A stretch of DNA of 64,000 nucleotides from Pinirhizobacter sp036499745 (GCF_036499745.1 NZ_DASYDG010000010.1:124001-188000), one strand, 5' to 3'; counted from the first letter of the stretch, positions 1 through 9,129 are shown. Made by a program: numbers and translations. The notes: generated by a model not told the origin, from the letters alone.

Positions 1-537
1 CGCGATAGCGATGCCCATCACCAGCAATGGGTCGCCAAGCCACAGGCCAAGCGCGACGAAAAGCGCGAACAGCAGCAATGCCCTGAGGAACGGCACGGGG
101 CGCATGATGTCGCGGAACAACTGGATGGCCAGCGACACGGCGAAACCCGCGGCCATGCCGGCCACGGCGTGCAAGGGCACCTGCGCACCGGGAAAGGCGC
201 TGATGCGCTCGTAACCCCAGGCCAGCGCAATGGTGATGGCAAGCGAAGGCAGCATCAGGCCAGCCAGGCCCGCCACCATGCCCGGCGTGCCGCAGACAGT
301 GCGGCCGATCAACATCACCTGGGAAAGGATGCTGATGCCTGGCGTCAGCCGGGACAGCACCAACTGGTCGATGAACTGCGCTTCGGTTAGCCAACCCTTG
401 CGAAGGCACAGCTGCCGCATGGCCGATACCGTGGCGCTGCCGCCACCGAAGGATGTAAGGCCGATGCGGGCGAAGGCCATGAACACTTCGGTCCACGGCG
501 CGAGCGGGGCATGATGCGCCTTGGTACTGCCTTGCAT
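1..537 (-). CDS. CHR-family (chromate) transporter, C-terminus beyond window
   Basis: The frame is open from an ATG at 537 to the left edge, so only about 179 N-terminal residues are visible. The N-terminus has the CHR-family signature: an aromatic helix running into IGLTSFGGGSA, then a KGWLTEAQF segment and a TPGI motif, followed by several hydrophobic helices. CHR proteins are inner-membrane transporters, some of which export chromate; substrates of this short subtype are often unknown. An AAGGAG ribosome site lies 11 bases before the ATG. The gene starts 42 bases after the VOC gene on the same strand, so the two are probably co-transcribed. Whether it is a single- or two-domain CHR protein cannot be seen. 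Confidence 0.75.
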   Translation of the reverse strand, partial: MQGSTKAHHAPLAPWTEVFMAFARIGLTSFGGGSATVSAMRQLCLRKGWLTEAQFIDQLVLSRLTPGISILSQVMLIGRTVCGTPGMVAGLAGLMLPSLAITIALAWGYERISAFPGAQVPLHAVAGMAAGFAVSLAIQLFRDIMRPVPFLRALLLFALFVALGLWLGDPLLVMGIAIA

Positions 538-579
538 CAGTGCCCCACTCCTTCTTGCCCGGCTACGGTATCGGGTGGA

Positions 580-975
580 TCAGTACTTCCAGCTGCGGTC
601 CGGCGTGGCGACGTCGATTTCAACGCCGTCTGGATCCAGGAACTTGAAGAAGCGCGGCGGGACCTGCTGCTTGTCCTCGCCGTAGATCTCGATGCCGTAT
701 GCCTTAAGGGCCTCAACGCAAGCGGCAGTGTCGGCGATTTCCACGCCGATGTGGTTCGGCCCCAGGGTACCTTGCGCCCACGGCGAGAACTCTACGCGCT
801 CGTCCGGGCAAAGCAGGGAATAATTGACTTCGCCGTCGCTCATGTCGATGGCCTTGCCCGGGTAATGGCCTGGCGTGCGGATGGGGCCCAGGCGCTTGAA
901 GCCCAGAACCTTCTCGTAGAAGGTCGCTGCCTTCTCGAGGTCTTTGGTGACGACGCCCATATGGCGGATACGCAT
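580..975 (-). CDS. VOC (glyoxalase/dioxygenase fold) family protein
   Basis: A 131-residue protein with the paired beta-alpha-beta modules of the vicinal oxygen chelate superfamily. His5 at the start of strand 1, His75 in GPNHIGVE and Glu119 in DPDGVEID sit where VOC proteins bind their divalent metal. The FLDPDG motif near the C-terminus is typical. A clear AGGAG ribosome site precedes the ATG. The enzymatic reaction (glyoxalase, ring-cleavage dioxygenase or isomerase-like) cannot be told from sequence. It diverges from the tct cluster across a 458-base low-GC gap, so a shared role in carboxylate or aromatic metabolism is only an inference. Confidence 0.8.
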   Translation of the reverse strand: MRIRHMGVVTKDLEKAATFYEKVLGFKRLGPIRTPGHYPGKAIDMSDGEVNYSLLCPDERVEFSPWAQGTLGPNHIGVEIADTAACVEALKAYGIEIYGEDKQQVPPRFFKFLDPDGVEIDVATPDRSWKY

Positions 976-1433
976 CCGGAGTTCTCCTGTAAGTTTCGAT
1001 CTGTAAGAAATACTGTCCGCTAGGTGGACGGCAATGGATGGTGAGCGCAGATGGCGATCAAGTCAAGCACGCTATTTCCGCATGGCGGAAACACACACCG
1101 CACAATCACCCCACTAACCTACCCATTATATTGCGACGCGACATTTTAATGTACTCAACTAAATACGGCTTAAGTAGCACTTTACTTGAATTACTTATTG
1201 CATTGCATCATGGAAATTGACTGCTTCTTACCTTTCCATCGCACAATCCACATTTCCGGCAAAAAGATCTTGTAGTCACTCCTGCAATTTTGCCTCATTC
1301 CACGCCTTATTCGTTCAAATCACTTTAAAACAAGCGCGATTTCATTCGTGCATGCGCCCTTGACGACCACAAACTATTCTCCTATGGTCTGTCCGCCAGC
1401 GAGAAATCTTTTCTGCCTAGCGGAGATTCAAAG
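976..1433. promoter_or_regulatory. Low-GC divergent intergenic region upstream of VOC gene and tctB
   Basis: No credible gene is seen. From about 1080 to 1400 the base composition is clearly AT-richer than the rest of the window. This separates the leftward VOC/CHR pair from the rightward tct operon, so it must hold both promoters. Several AT-rich hexamers resemble -10 boxes, but I cannot pick a single promoter with confidence. No regulator gene is adjacent, so any operator here would be served from elsewhere. Confidence 0.5.
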
Positions 1434-1958
1434 ATGCGTCGTTCAGATGTTGCCTTTGGGGTGGTCATCACGGCCCTCGGGGCAGGAGCGCTCACCATGG
1501 CGCTGTTCATGCCCTTCTTTTCCGAGAACACCCCGGGGCCCGGCTTTTTTCCCCGCCTGGTCTCCCTGGGCCTGGTGATCCTGGGCCTGCTGCAGATACG
1601 CCAGGGCATGCGTCCGGCTATACCTGAAGTCCGGCCCGTGGGGCCCGTCAGCCATCTGGAAAAAGTCGCCCACGGCAAGGCGGCGCCGCGCGAACCGGGC
1701 AAGCCGTTCCTGTCACGCCGGCCGCTTATCGTGCTGGCCGCCTATATCGCAGCCGTGCCGCTGTTTAGCGTATTGGGCTTCGTCCTTACCACCACGCTGC
1801 TGCTTGCATTCCTCCTCTTCTATGTGGAGAAGCGCCGGAACCTCGGCGCCTATTTCGGCACCCTGGTGATACCGATCGCAACGTGGCTGCTGTTCGTTCA
1901 GCTGCTGGGCATGGAGCTGCCCGCCGGCATGTTCCATCTCGGCGTGCTCGGCATCTGA
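1434..1958 (+). CDS. tctB: Tripartite tricarboxylate transporter small membrane subunit TctB
   Basis: 174 residues with about four hydrophobic helices (roughly residues 8-28, 38-58, 97-130 and 140-165) separated by a basic, Pro-rich loop, the usual TctB/DUF1468 layout. The family signature GPGFFP follows the first helix (about residues 35-40). TctB pairs with TctA in the inner membrane. A GGAG site precedes the ATG. The gene begins the tctB-tctA-tctC operon, with 27 bases to tctA. Confidence is high because of the partner genes. Confidence 0.88.
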   Translation: MRRSDVAFGVVITALGAGALTMALFMPFFSENTPGPGFFPRLVSLGLVILGLLQIRQGMRPAIPEVRPVGPVSHLEKVAHGKAAPREPGKPFLSRRPLIVLAAYIAAVPLFSVLGFVLTTTLLLAFLLFYVEKRRNLGAYFGTLVIPIATWLLFVQLLGMELPAGMFHLGVLGI

Positions 1959-1985
1959 CATGCCATTTCCCCGGAACCTGAATTA

Positions 1986-3530
1986 ATGTCCGTCCTTACC
2001 AACCTGATCGATGGCTTCGCCACGGCCATGACCGTGACCAACCTGGCCTGGATGATCGGCGGCGCCATATTAGGCACCCTGATCGGCATCCTGCCTGGCC
2101 TTGGAAATCCCGCGGCCACCCTGGCGATCCTGTTGCCGCTTACGTTGCGATTACCGCCCACCACGGGCCTGATCATGATGGCGGGCATCTATCACGGCGC
2201 AAAGTTCGCCGGTGCCACCACCGCGATCCTCCTGAACATACCCACCGAGACATCTTCGGTCGTGCTCTGTTACGACGGCCATGAGCTGGCCAAGCAGGGA
2301 CGTGCCGGACCCGCCATGGGCATGTCGGCCATATCCGGATTCATCGCAAGCACGGTGGGCATCATCGCCCTTACCTTCGCCGCTCCCCTGGCGGCGCGAC
2401 TGGCCGTGAATTTCGGGCCGCCCGAATTCGCCGTACTGATGTTCTTCGGCCTGTTGCTGGTGGTGACGCTTGCCGGCAAGTCACCGGTGAAGGGACTGAT
2501 CTCGATGTTCCTTGGCCTTTTGGTTTCCACCGTGGGCGTGGATATCTTCACCGGCACCGAGCGCTTCACCTTCGGCAGCGTGAACCTGTACGACGGTATC
2601 GAATTCCTGATTGTCACCCTGGGCCTGTTCGCCGTGGGCGAGGTGCTGGTGAACCTGGAGAAGGTGCGCGGCAAAGTCGAGAAGCTCGATGCACCCAAGC
2701 GCCTGCGCGACTACCTGCCGAACATGGCCGACTTCAAGCAGTCGCGCCTGGCAATCGCCATCGGCTCGGTCGTCGGCTTCTTCATCGGCGCGCTGCCGGG
2801 TGGCGGCTCAACCATGGCGTCATTCGTAAGCTATGCGCTGGTGAAGAACACCTCCAAGCACCCCGAGCGCTTCGGCACCGGGTTGATCGAAGGCGTCGCT
2901 GGCCCCGAGGCCGCGAACAACTCCGAAGCCGGCGGTGCGATGATCCCACTGCTGAGCCTGGGACTTCCCGGTAGCGCCAGTACCTCGGTGATGCTTGCCG
3001 CGCTGTTGCTGTACGGCGTGCAGCCTGGGCCGCTGCTTTTCACCAACCATCCGGAAATCGCCTGGCCGGTGATCGCCAGCCTGTACCTGGGCACCATCGC
3101 CCTGCTGGTGCTGAACTTGCCGCTGATCCCGCTGTGGGTGCAGATCCTGCGCATACCGTACTGGTTGCTCTATCCGATCATCCTTGTGCTGGCCGTAGTC
3201 GGTGCGTACAGCGTGCGCGGCTCGATCTTCGACGTATGCCTGCTGATGGTTTTCAGCATCACGGGCTACTTATTACGAAAACTCGAGGTCCCGGCCACGC
3301 CGATGCTGATGGCGTTCGTACTCGGGCCCGAAGCCGAGCTCACCGTGCGCCAATCGCTGATGCTGTCGAACAACAACCCGATGATCTTCCTCGAACGGCC
3401 GATCTCCGCCTCGATCCTCATCACCACGGTGATCGTGGTGGTGCTGTCCATCTGGGGCCGACGACGCCAGCGACAACGTGCTGCCGCTTCCGTAATCAAT
3501 GTCAACTTCGTCGCCGACACCGTGAAATAA
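1986..3530 (+). CDS. tctA: Tripartite tricarboxylate transporter large permease TctA
   Basis: 514 residues, close to the usual 500, almost entirely hydrophobic with about 12 membrane helices. Two internal signature repeats are visible: GILPGLG at residues 34-40, and a second GALPGGGS motif in the middle of the protein. The family uses a sodium or proton gradient to import carboxylates delivered by the binding protein TctC. It sits between tctB and the lipoprotein tctC. The substrate is not fixed by sequence; the downstream MmgE/PrpD enzyme suggests a di- or tricarboxylate. Confidence 0.92.
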   Translation: MSVLTNLIDGFATAMTVTNLAWMIGGAILGTLIGILPGLGNPAATLAILLPLTLRLPPTTGLIMMAGIYHGAKFAGATTAILLNIPTETSSVVLCYDGHELAKQGRAGPAMGMSAISGFIASTVGIIALTFAAPLAARLAVNFGPPEFAVLMFFGLLLVVTLAGKSPVKGLISMFLGLLVSTVGVDIFTGTERFTFGSVNLYDGIEFLIVTLGLFAVGEVLVNLEKVRGKVEKLDAPKRLRDYLPNMADFKQSRLAIAIGSVVGFFIGALPGGGSTMASFVSYALVKNTSKHPERFGTGLIEGVAGPEAANNSEAGGAMIPLLSLGLPGSASTSVMLAALLLYGVQPGPLLFTNHPEIAWPVIASLYLGTIALLVLNLPLIPLWVQILRIPYWLLYPIILVLAVVGAYSVRGSIFDVCLLMVFSITGYLLRKLEVPATPMLMAFVLGPEAELTVRQSLMLSNNNPMIFLERPISASILITTVIVVVLSIWGRRRQRQRAAASVINVNFVADTVK

Positions 3531-3543
3531 AGGGCCAACCACC

Positions 3544-4560
3544 ATGAACATGCTCTTCAAGCGGCAGCGCAGCGCTGCCGCGCTAGCCCTACTCGTGCTC
3601 TTTTCCGCCGCTGCCATCACCGCCTGCAGCGAAAACGCCGGCACCGACACCAACGGCAAGCCCGGCGACGTGCAGTTCGTCGTCGACACAGGTCCGGGTG
3701 GCGGAAGCGATGTCTTCGCCCGCGAAGTAGTGAAGATCGCCCTGGCCAACAAGTTGATCGACGGCAACTGGCCGGTGCTCAACCGCTCGCAAGGTGGCGG
3801 CCTGGCGGCGATGAGCTTCCTGAAGCAGAAGTCCCCGCAGCCTGATTTCATCGCCGCCTTCACCTCCAAGTGGATCATCAGCGGGCTCAATACGCCCAAC
3901 GCCGAAGCCACGGTGAAGGACCTCACGCTTATCGCCCAGGTTTCGGTGGAGCCGCAGATGGTGGCCGTACCGGCCAACTCGCCATACAAAACGATGGCCG
4001 ACTTCATCGCCGCGGCCAAGGCAAAGCCGGGCCAGCTGGTACAGGTGGGCGGAGCGTATTCCTCGGTGGATAACCTGGCGGCGCTGAAGATCCAGCAGAA
4101 CACCGGTACCAAGTGGAAGTATCTCTCATTCGCCGATGGCGGCCCGCGCATCACGGCGCTGCTGCGCGGGGATGCGCAGATGATGCTTGGCGCTCAGAAC
4201 GATTTCTCCGAAGAAGTGGCCGCAGGCCAGCTTCGCATCATTGGCGTGATGGGCAAGCACCGCGCAACCAAGTTCCCCGACGTGCCCACCTTCGCTGAGC
4301 AAGGCATCCCCGAAACCGGCCTGCCCGAGGCCTTGCAATGGCGCGCGATCGCCGGCCCGGCGAATATGCCGCCGGCCGCCGTTACCTACTACCGGAACCT
4401 GTTCTCAAAGCTTACGCAGACCGCCGACTGGAAGAAGTACATGGACGATGAAGGCCTGGTTTCCGAGTACGTGACCGGGCCGGATCTGGACAAGCGCATC
4501 GACGACTTCACTGCATCCATGGCACCGATGGTCAACCTCCTCAAGAGCAACAACAAATGA
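3544..4560 (+). CDS. tctC: TctC/Bug-family solute-binding lipoprotein
   Basis: 338 residues. The N-terminus has a basic start, a hydrophobic stretch and a lipobox ending ITAC with the modified Cys at residue 28, so the protein is predicted to be lipid-anchored in the periplasm. The rest matches the Bug family layout (VDTGPGGGSDVFAR near the N-terminus, and a conserved FPDVPTFAEQG segment in the second half). Bug proteins bind carboxylates or related small acids and hand them to TctAB. Its last four bases overlap the start of the next gene (ATGA), which implies translational coupling to the MmgE/PrpD enzyme. Confidence 0.9.
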   Translation: MNMLFKRQRSAAALALLVLFSAAAITACSENAGTDTNGKPGDVQFVVDTGPGGGSDVFAREVVKIALANKLIDGNWPVLNRSQGGGLAAMSFLKQKSPQPDFIAAFTSKWIISGLNTPNAEATVKDLTLIAQVSVEPQMVAVPANSPYKTMADFIAAAKAKPGQLVQVGGAYSSVDNLAALKIQQNTGTKWKYLSFADGGPRITALLRGDAQMMLGAQNDFSEEVAAGQLRIIGVMGKHRATKFPDVPTFAEQGIPETGLPEALQWRAIAGPANMPPAAVTYYRNLFSKLTQTADWKKYMDDEGLVSEYVTGPDLDKRIDDFTASMAPMVNLLKSNNK

Positions 4561-5927
4561 CGCAAGGTCGTGCCCCGATGAGCAAGACGCGCGAGCTCGG
4601 TCTTTTTTCCTCGTCGCTTGAATATTCTGACCTGCCCGCGGAAGTCGCGCATTACGCGCGGCGTGCGCTGGTGGACTGGACGGCGGCCACCATTGGCGCC
4701 GTGGATGAACCCGCCGCCAAGAAAGTACGCAAGGTTGTGGCTGCCGCAGGCCCCGATGGTCCGGCCAATGTGATCGGCACCAACATCACCACCAACGCGG
4801 TGTTCGCAGCGCTCGCCAACGCCTATGCCTCGCACCTGCTCGATTTCGACGATTGCTACAACCCGGTGGAGACCACCATCCACATGAGCTCCTGCCTGTG
4901 GGGTGCAATCCTGGCCATCGGCCAGTTGCGCAAGCTCAGCGGCAAGGATGTGCTCACCGCCTACGTGGCGGGCTTCGAGACCGGCGCGCGGGTCGCCCGC
5001 GCGGCAGGTTCATCGCATTACCAGAGTGCGTGGCACGTCACCGGTGTCTGCGGCCATGTCGCCGCGGCCGCCGCCGTGGCCAACGCACTGAAACTGTCGC
5101 CCGACGCCGCGACCAACGCGCTGGGTACCGCCGCTACGCAGGGTGCCGGCATCCGCGAGGTGTACGGCAGCGATACCAAGGCCATCCACCCGGGCAAGGC
5201 AGCGATGGATGGCGTGCTATCGGGCCTGCTGGCCGAGGCCGGCTTCACCTCGATCGATACGGCCATCGAAGGACAACGTGGTCTCCTGGCGGCGGTAAGC
5301 AAGGACCCGGCGCCCGGGCTGCTGGTGGAAGGCCTCGGCCACACCTGGGAAATTCTCGAAAACGGGAACAAGCTCTACCCCACGGCATCCCTCACCCACG
5401 CGCCGATCGAGGCGGCCACGTATGCCGCTGAATCGGGCCTCCGTGCATCCGAGATCGAGGGCATCGTGGTGCGCGTGCACCCGTTCACCGCGGCGGTCAC
5501 CGCGGTGATGCAGCCGGCCGACGGCCAGGCGGCGCGCTTCAGCACGCCGCACGGCATTGCCGTGCCGCTGGTGCACGGCAAACTCACGCTGGCCGATTTC
5601 GACCAGGCGGTGATCGACGACCCGGTGATAAAGCGCCTGCGCGACCTTGTCACCCTGGTTGGCGACAAGGACATGGACCGGCGCGGCTGCGAACTCACCA
5701 TCCAGACGCGCACGGGCAAAACGCTGCGTTTCGACGTGGCGCGCAATCGCGGCACGCCTGCCGTACCGCTGACCGACGATGAACTGTCGAAGAAATTCTC
5801 CGACGCCGCCATCGGGGTGCTTGATCCCGCTGTCCTGGCACCGGTGCTGCACGCCATGTGGAACCTGGACAAGGAAGCGGACGTCAACGCTTTCGTTCAG
5901 CAGCTCACCGTGGCCCAACGCGACTAG
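4557..5927 (+). CDS. MmgE/PrpD family protein (2-methylcitrate dehydratase-like)
   Basis: 456 residues from the ATG that overlaps the tctC stop; a second in-frame ATG at 4578 could be used instead. The N-terminal helical domain contains the family stretch SHLLDFDDCYN followed by the GAILAIGQ region, and the second domain has the usual LYPTASLTHAPIEA motif. The family includes 2-methylcitrate dehydratase, cis-aconitate decarboxylase and iminodisuccinate epimerase. No neighbour (prpB, prpC, acnD) identifies the propionate pathway, so the reaction is left open. Coupling to the Tct transporter suggests it acts on the imported carboxylate or its first metabolite. Confidence 0.85.
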   Translation: MTQGRAPMSKTRELGLFSSSLEYSDLPAEVAHYARRALVDWTAATIGAVDEPAAKKVRKVVAAAGPDGPANVIGTNITTNAVFAALANAYASHLLDFDDCYNPVETTIHMSSCLWGAILAIGQLRKLSGKDVLTAYVAGFETGARVARAAGSSHYQSAWHVTGVCGHVAAAAAVANALKLSPDAATNALGTAATQGAGIREVYGSDTKAIHPGKAAMDGVLSGLLAEAGFTSIDTAIEGQRGLLAAVSKDPAPGLLVEGLGHTWEILENGNKLYPTASLTHAPIEAATYAAESGLRASEIEGIVVRVHPFTAAVTAVMQPADGQAARFSTPHGIAVPLVHGKLTLADFDQAVIDDPVIKRLRDLVTLVGDKDMDRRGCELTIQTRTGKTLRFDVARNRGTPAVPLTDDELSKKFSDAAIGVLDPAVLAPVLHAMWNLDKEADVNAFVQQLTVAQRD

Positions 5928-5941
5928 AGAGGACTTGGCAT

Positions 5942-5975
5942 CGCCGGTAAGTCGAGGCAGGCCTGCCGGCGTTTT
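5942..5975 (+). terminator. Probable terminator after the MmgE/PrpD gene
   Basis: CGCCGG at 5942-5947 pairs with CCGGCG at 5966-5971, and four T residues follow at 5972-5975. The loop of 18 bases is long for an intrinsic terminator, so it may be leaky or only an RNA-processing hairpin between the enzyme and the porin. Confidence 0.45.
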
Positions 5976-6116
5976 ACTTCAATTCAAGTACCGCCTGCAT
6001 GGGCACCAACCGGCCAGGGGATAGGCAGGGTGGGGACGCTTTTGCCTTAAAAACGTGGGGAATGGCAGTTCATGGCCTCTTCCCTTGAAATACAACACTC
6101 GATGGGGAGGAGAGTC

Positions 6117-7499
6117 ATGTATCAGTCGTCAATCAAAGTACAGCTGCCGCGCGTGGTCCTGGGGCTTGCCATTGCCCTGGGCCTGGCGACACCTGCGTTC
6201 TCGCAATCCGCGCCGGCGGCCAACAGCGGCAACCTGATGCTGCTCGATACGCTGTTCAAGAACGGTGTCATCACCAAGGTGCAGTACGACGCCCTCGTGG
6301 CCCAGGAGCAACAGCGCCAGGCCGCGGCCGTAGCCACGGTGCAGGCCGCGCCCCAGGCATCGGCCAGCGACACCACGGCCGCACCTGCGCAAAAGAGCGG
6401 CATCAACCCGTTCAAGTCGAAGGACGAGAATTTCACCATGAAGATCGGCGGCCGCATCCAGGCCGACTACGGTTTCGGTGACAGTGACAAGACCAAGATC
6501 GGCAACGCGCAGGAAATGCGCCGCACGCGCTTCGACCTGTCCGGCACCATCTATAAAGACTGGTCGTACATGGTGAGCTACGACTTCTCAGCCTCCCCCG
6601 ACGAAATCAAGAATGCCTACCTTACCTACACCGGGTTCAAGGACACCGAGCTTACCGTCGGTTACTTCAAGGAATTCTTCTCGCTTGAATACCAGACCAC
6701 CAACAAGGCACTGGAATTCAATGAACGTTCGATGCTCAACGACAGCATTGACCCACCCAAGCGCTTCGGACTGGGCTACATGCGCCACTCGAGCTTCGGT
6801 GAGCATAGCGAGTACACGATTGGTGTCGGTCTGTTCGGCAGCGGTTATCCGCGTGACACCGACAAGAACGATGACGCCGGCGTAGGCGGTGCAGCACGCG
6901 CCACTCTTGTACCCATCCACACTGACGATCGCTTGTTCCACGTCGGCATCAACGCAGAATACCGCCATCCTGGCCACACCGAAGAGGTGGATTTCGCGAC
7001 CAAGCCTAGCGCCCACTTCGCATCGTCGCTCATTGACACCGACGACATCCTGGACGTGACCAAGGAACAAAAGCTCGGCGGCGAAGTCGCCGGCGTGTAT
7101 GGCCCGCTGGCGATGCAAGCGCAGTACGACACGATGAAAATCAAGCGCAGTGTCGGGCCCGACCTCAGCTTCAACGGGTGGTACGCCCAGGCCAGCTACT
7201 TCCTTACCGACGACTCGCGCGCAAAGGCATACGAGAACGGTTCCTACGGCACGATCAAGCCGAAAGGCGAATACGGCGCCTGGCAGGTAGGCCTGCGCTA
7301 CGACACGCAGAATCTCATTTCGCACGACATCATCGGCGGCAAGGAAACCAATGCCACGGCCGCCCTGAACTGGTACGTCAACAAATACCTGCGCTTCTCG
7401 ATCGACTACACCAAGGTGACGAAGCTCGACCGTCCCGGCAACATCAACGACAACAACAAGCCAACCATCGTGGTTGGACGGATGTGGATTGGGTTCTAG
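6117..7499 (+). CDS. OprO/OprP-type outer-membrane porin
   Basis: 460 residues. The start at 6117 is chosen because a strong GGGGAGGAG site precedes it; an upstream ATG at 6072 lacks one. A signal peptide ends near AFSQS, followed by a short helix-forming segment (LLDTLFKNGVITKVQYDAL) that in this family makes the periplasmic coiled coil. From about residue 105 the protein is alternating amphipathic strands (KIGGRIQADYG, DLSGTIYKDWS, LTVGYFKEFF) and it ends in an aromatic residue (WIGF), as outer-membrane barrels do. OprO/OprP proteins favour anions (phosphate, polyphosphate). Its place after tctABC suggests an outer-membrane route for the carboxylate, an inference from position. Confidence 0.85.
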   Translation: MYQSSIKVQLPRVVLGLAIALGLATPAFSQSAPAANSGNLMLLDTLFKNGVITKVQYDALVAQEQQRQAAAVATVQAAPQASASDTTAAPAQKSGINPFKSKDENFTMKIGGRIQADYGFGDSDKTKIGNAQEMRRTRFDLSGTIYKDWSYMVSYDFSASPDEIKNAYLTYTGFKDTELTVGYFKEFFSLEYQTTNKALEFNERSMLNDSIDPPKRFGLGYMRHSSFGEHSEYTIGVGLFGSGYPRDTDKNDDAGVGGAARATLVPIHTDDRLFHVGINAEYRHPGHTEEVDFATKPSAHFASSLIDTDDILDVTKEQKLGGEVAGVYGPLAMQAQYDTMKIKRSVGPDLSFNGWYAQASYFLTDDSRAKAYENGSYGTIKPKGEYGAWQVGLRYDTQNLISHDIIGGKETNATAALNWYVNKYLRFSIDYTKVTKLDRPGNINDNNKPTIVVGRMWIGF

Positions 7500-7547
7500 A
7501 AAGCTCCCCGGGCGCATGGATGCGCCATCTTTGATAGATGAGCTTTC
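7499..7547 (+). terminator. Stem-loop at the end of the porin gene
   Basis: GAAAGCTC at 7499-7506 is perfectly complementary to GAGCTTTC at 7540-7547. Inside it is a second palindrome, GGCGCAT/ATGCGCC (7511-7526), followed by a short T-rich stretch. This nested hairpin directly after the stop codon is likely the transcript end, although the U-tract is weak. Confidence 0.5.
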
Positions 7548-7623
7548 TTCGATTGAAAATTGCTCGGCAACTTTGAGACAGTTCGCATAGCATTGCCTCG
7601 TCGCTTAAGCGAAGATCTACGCG

Positions 7624-7799
7624 TCGCCGGTGAGCCGGCGATATCGGGTATCAGAACCCGATCCAATGATCGACCACCGCAGGTAACTCCTGCGGTGGTC
7701 GAGGCCATCCGCCTTCTGGCGGGCAGCCAGGCGGGCGCAAGCCCGGCCGCTCATTGGACGGTTTCTGATTCTGGCTGTCCGCCACCATTCTCGTGGCGG
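7624..7799. repeat. Array of five consecutive hairpins in an intergenic region
   Basis: The 420-base gap between the porin and the next gene holds no credible reading frame but has five inverted repeats in a row. They are TCGCCGG/CCGGCGA (7624-7641), ATCGGG/CCCGAT (7643-7662), a perfect 12-bp stem CGACCACCGCAG/CTGCGGTGGTCG with a 7-base loop (7671-7701), CGGGC-GCAA-GCCCG (7732-7745), and CCGCCAC/GTGGCGG (7779-7799). The arms differ in sequence, so this is not a simple repeated element. It could be a structured RNA, a 5' leader of the downstream hydrolase, or REP-like DNA. Confidence 0.5.
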
Positions 7800-7919
7800 G
7801 AACAAAGTTGCATACGTGGCCGTTCGCACCCTATGCCGTAAGTTCATTGTCGAACGTGTTCCGCCCTGCTTAGTATGCATGCGCATGCCGGCCACTGGCC
7901 CGCAGACGGGAGGGTATCC

Positions 7920-9038
7920 ATGCGCTTCGCATTGCTTCTGACCATGGCGTCGATCTGCTTTTGCATCGGCACGACTACCGCACGCGCCGATGATGCGCCG
8001 TCGCCAAAGAACCGCGCCGAGGCCGTACAGATCATTGCGGACCTCCGCCATATCGTTACGCCCCAAGGCATCGAACGGCACGAAAAGGTCCGCATCGGCG
8101 GCATCGACCAGTGGGTGAGCATTCGCGGCACCGACAAGCGCAATCCCATTCTTTTGATGGTTCACGGCGGCCCCGGCTGGGTATCGATGCCCACCAGTTG
8201 GTACTTCCAGCGCGGCTGGGAGGAATACTTCACCGTCGTGCAATGGGATCAGCGCGGCGCTGGTAGCACCTACGTAGCCAACGACCCTGCCGCCGTCGCC
8301 CCCACCATGACGCCGGAGCGGATGATCGCTGATACCGAGGAGATGGTGAGCTGGCTGCGCAAGGAATTCGGCCGGGACAAGATCTTCCTGCTGGGTCACT
8401 CGTGGGGCTCTTACCTGGGCCTTGAGGTCGCCAAGCGCCATCCGGACTGGCTTTACGCATACATCGGCGTCGGCCAGATGACCAACATGCCGCAGAGCGA
8501 ACGCGACGGCTGGCAATTTGCCATGGACGAGGCAAAGAAAACATCCAACACCCAAGCCATCGCGGAACTCAATTCGATCGCGCCCTATGGCTCGGGTCCG
8601 AAGCCAATCACCCTCGCCAGTCTGATGGTCCAGAGAAAATGGCTGAATCAATTCGGCGGCATGGTCTACGGAAGGACAGGCGGACAGGCGGAAGGCGCGG
8701 CCATGGCTCTATCGCCGGAGTACACCGATGCCGACGTGGCGAAGATTGGCGAAGCCAGCGAGTACTCGCTCAACAAACTCCTCGACAAAGTACTGACGCT
8801 CGATCTTAGTCGCGTCCAGAAACTGGACTGCCCGCTGGTGCTGTTCCTCGGAAGGCACGATCACAATGTCTCATCCAGTCTGGCAGCGGCCTGGTTCGAG
8901 AAGGTGCAGGCTCCGTCAAAGCGACTGGTATGGTTCGAGAACTCGGCCCACGAGGTGGCGGTAGAAGAGCCCGGCAAGACGCTGATGTCGCTGGTGAAGT
9001 ACGTTCGTCCACTGGCGGCCGATGTCCCCAACAACTGA
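7920..9038 (+). CDS. Exported alpha/beta hydrolase (proline iminopeptidase-like)
   Basis: 372 residues. The start at 7920 is preferred over an ATG 45 bases upstream because GGGAGGG lies just before it and the protein then begins directly with a signal peptide (MRFALLLTMASICFC, cleavage near ARA). The core has the oxyanion motif HGGPGW, an NDPAAV/MTPERM region and the nucleophile elbow GHSWGSYLG. The acid (LGRHD) and His (ENSAHEV) follow near the C-terminus. This arrangement is that of the S33 aminopeptidase/hydrolase family. Export suggests a periplasmic substrate; the true substrate is unknown. Confidence 0.8.
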   Translation: MRFALLLTMASICFCIGTTTARADDAPSPKNRAEAVQIIADLRHIVTPQGIERHEKVRIGGIDQWVSIRGTDKRNPILLMVHGGPGWVSMPTSWYFQRGWEEYFTVVQWDQRGAGSTYVANDPAAVAPTMTPERMIADTEEMVSWLRKEFGRDKIFLLGHSWGSYLGLEVAKRHPDWLYAYIGVGQMTNMPQSERDGWQFAMDEAKKTSNTQAIAELNSIAPYGSGPKPITLASLMVQRKWLNQFGGMVYGRTGGQAEGAAMALSPEYTDADVAKIGEASEYSLNKLLDKVLTLDLSRVQKLDCPLVLFLGRHDHNVSSSLAAAWFEKVQAPSKRLVWFENSAHEVAVEEPGKTLMSLVKYVRPLAADVPNN

Positions 9039-9129
9039 CATGACCCCGTCATACCGTTCTCCGGGCAACCCGCACACGTTTTTCGAGCGAAGGAGTCGAG
9101 GCCGATGGCTGCGCGACGACTTCGCGTCT

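Noticed and set aside
7624..7799. CRISPR-like repeat array
   Set aside because: The hairpin arms are all different and there is no repeated unit with regular spacers.
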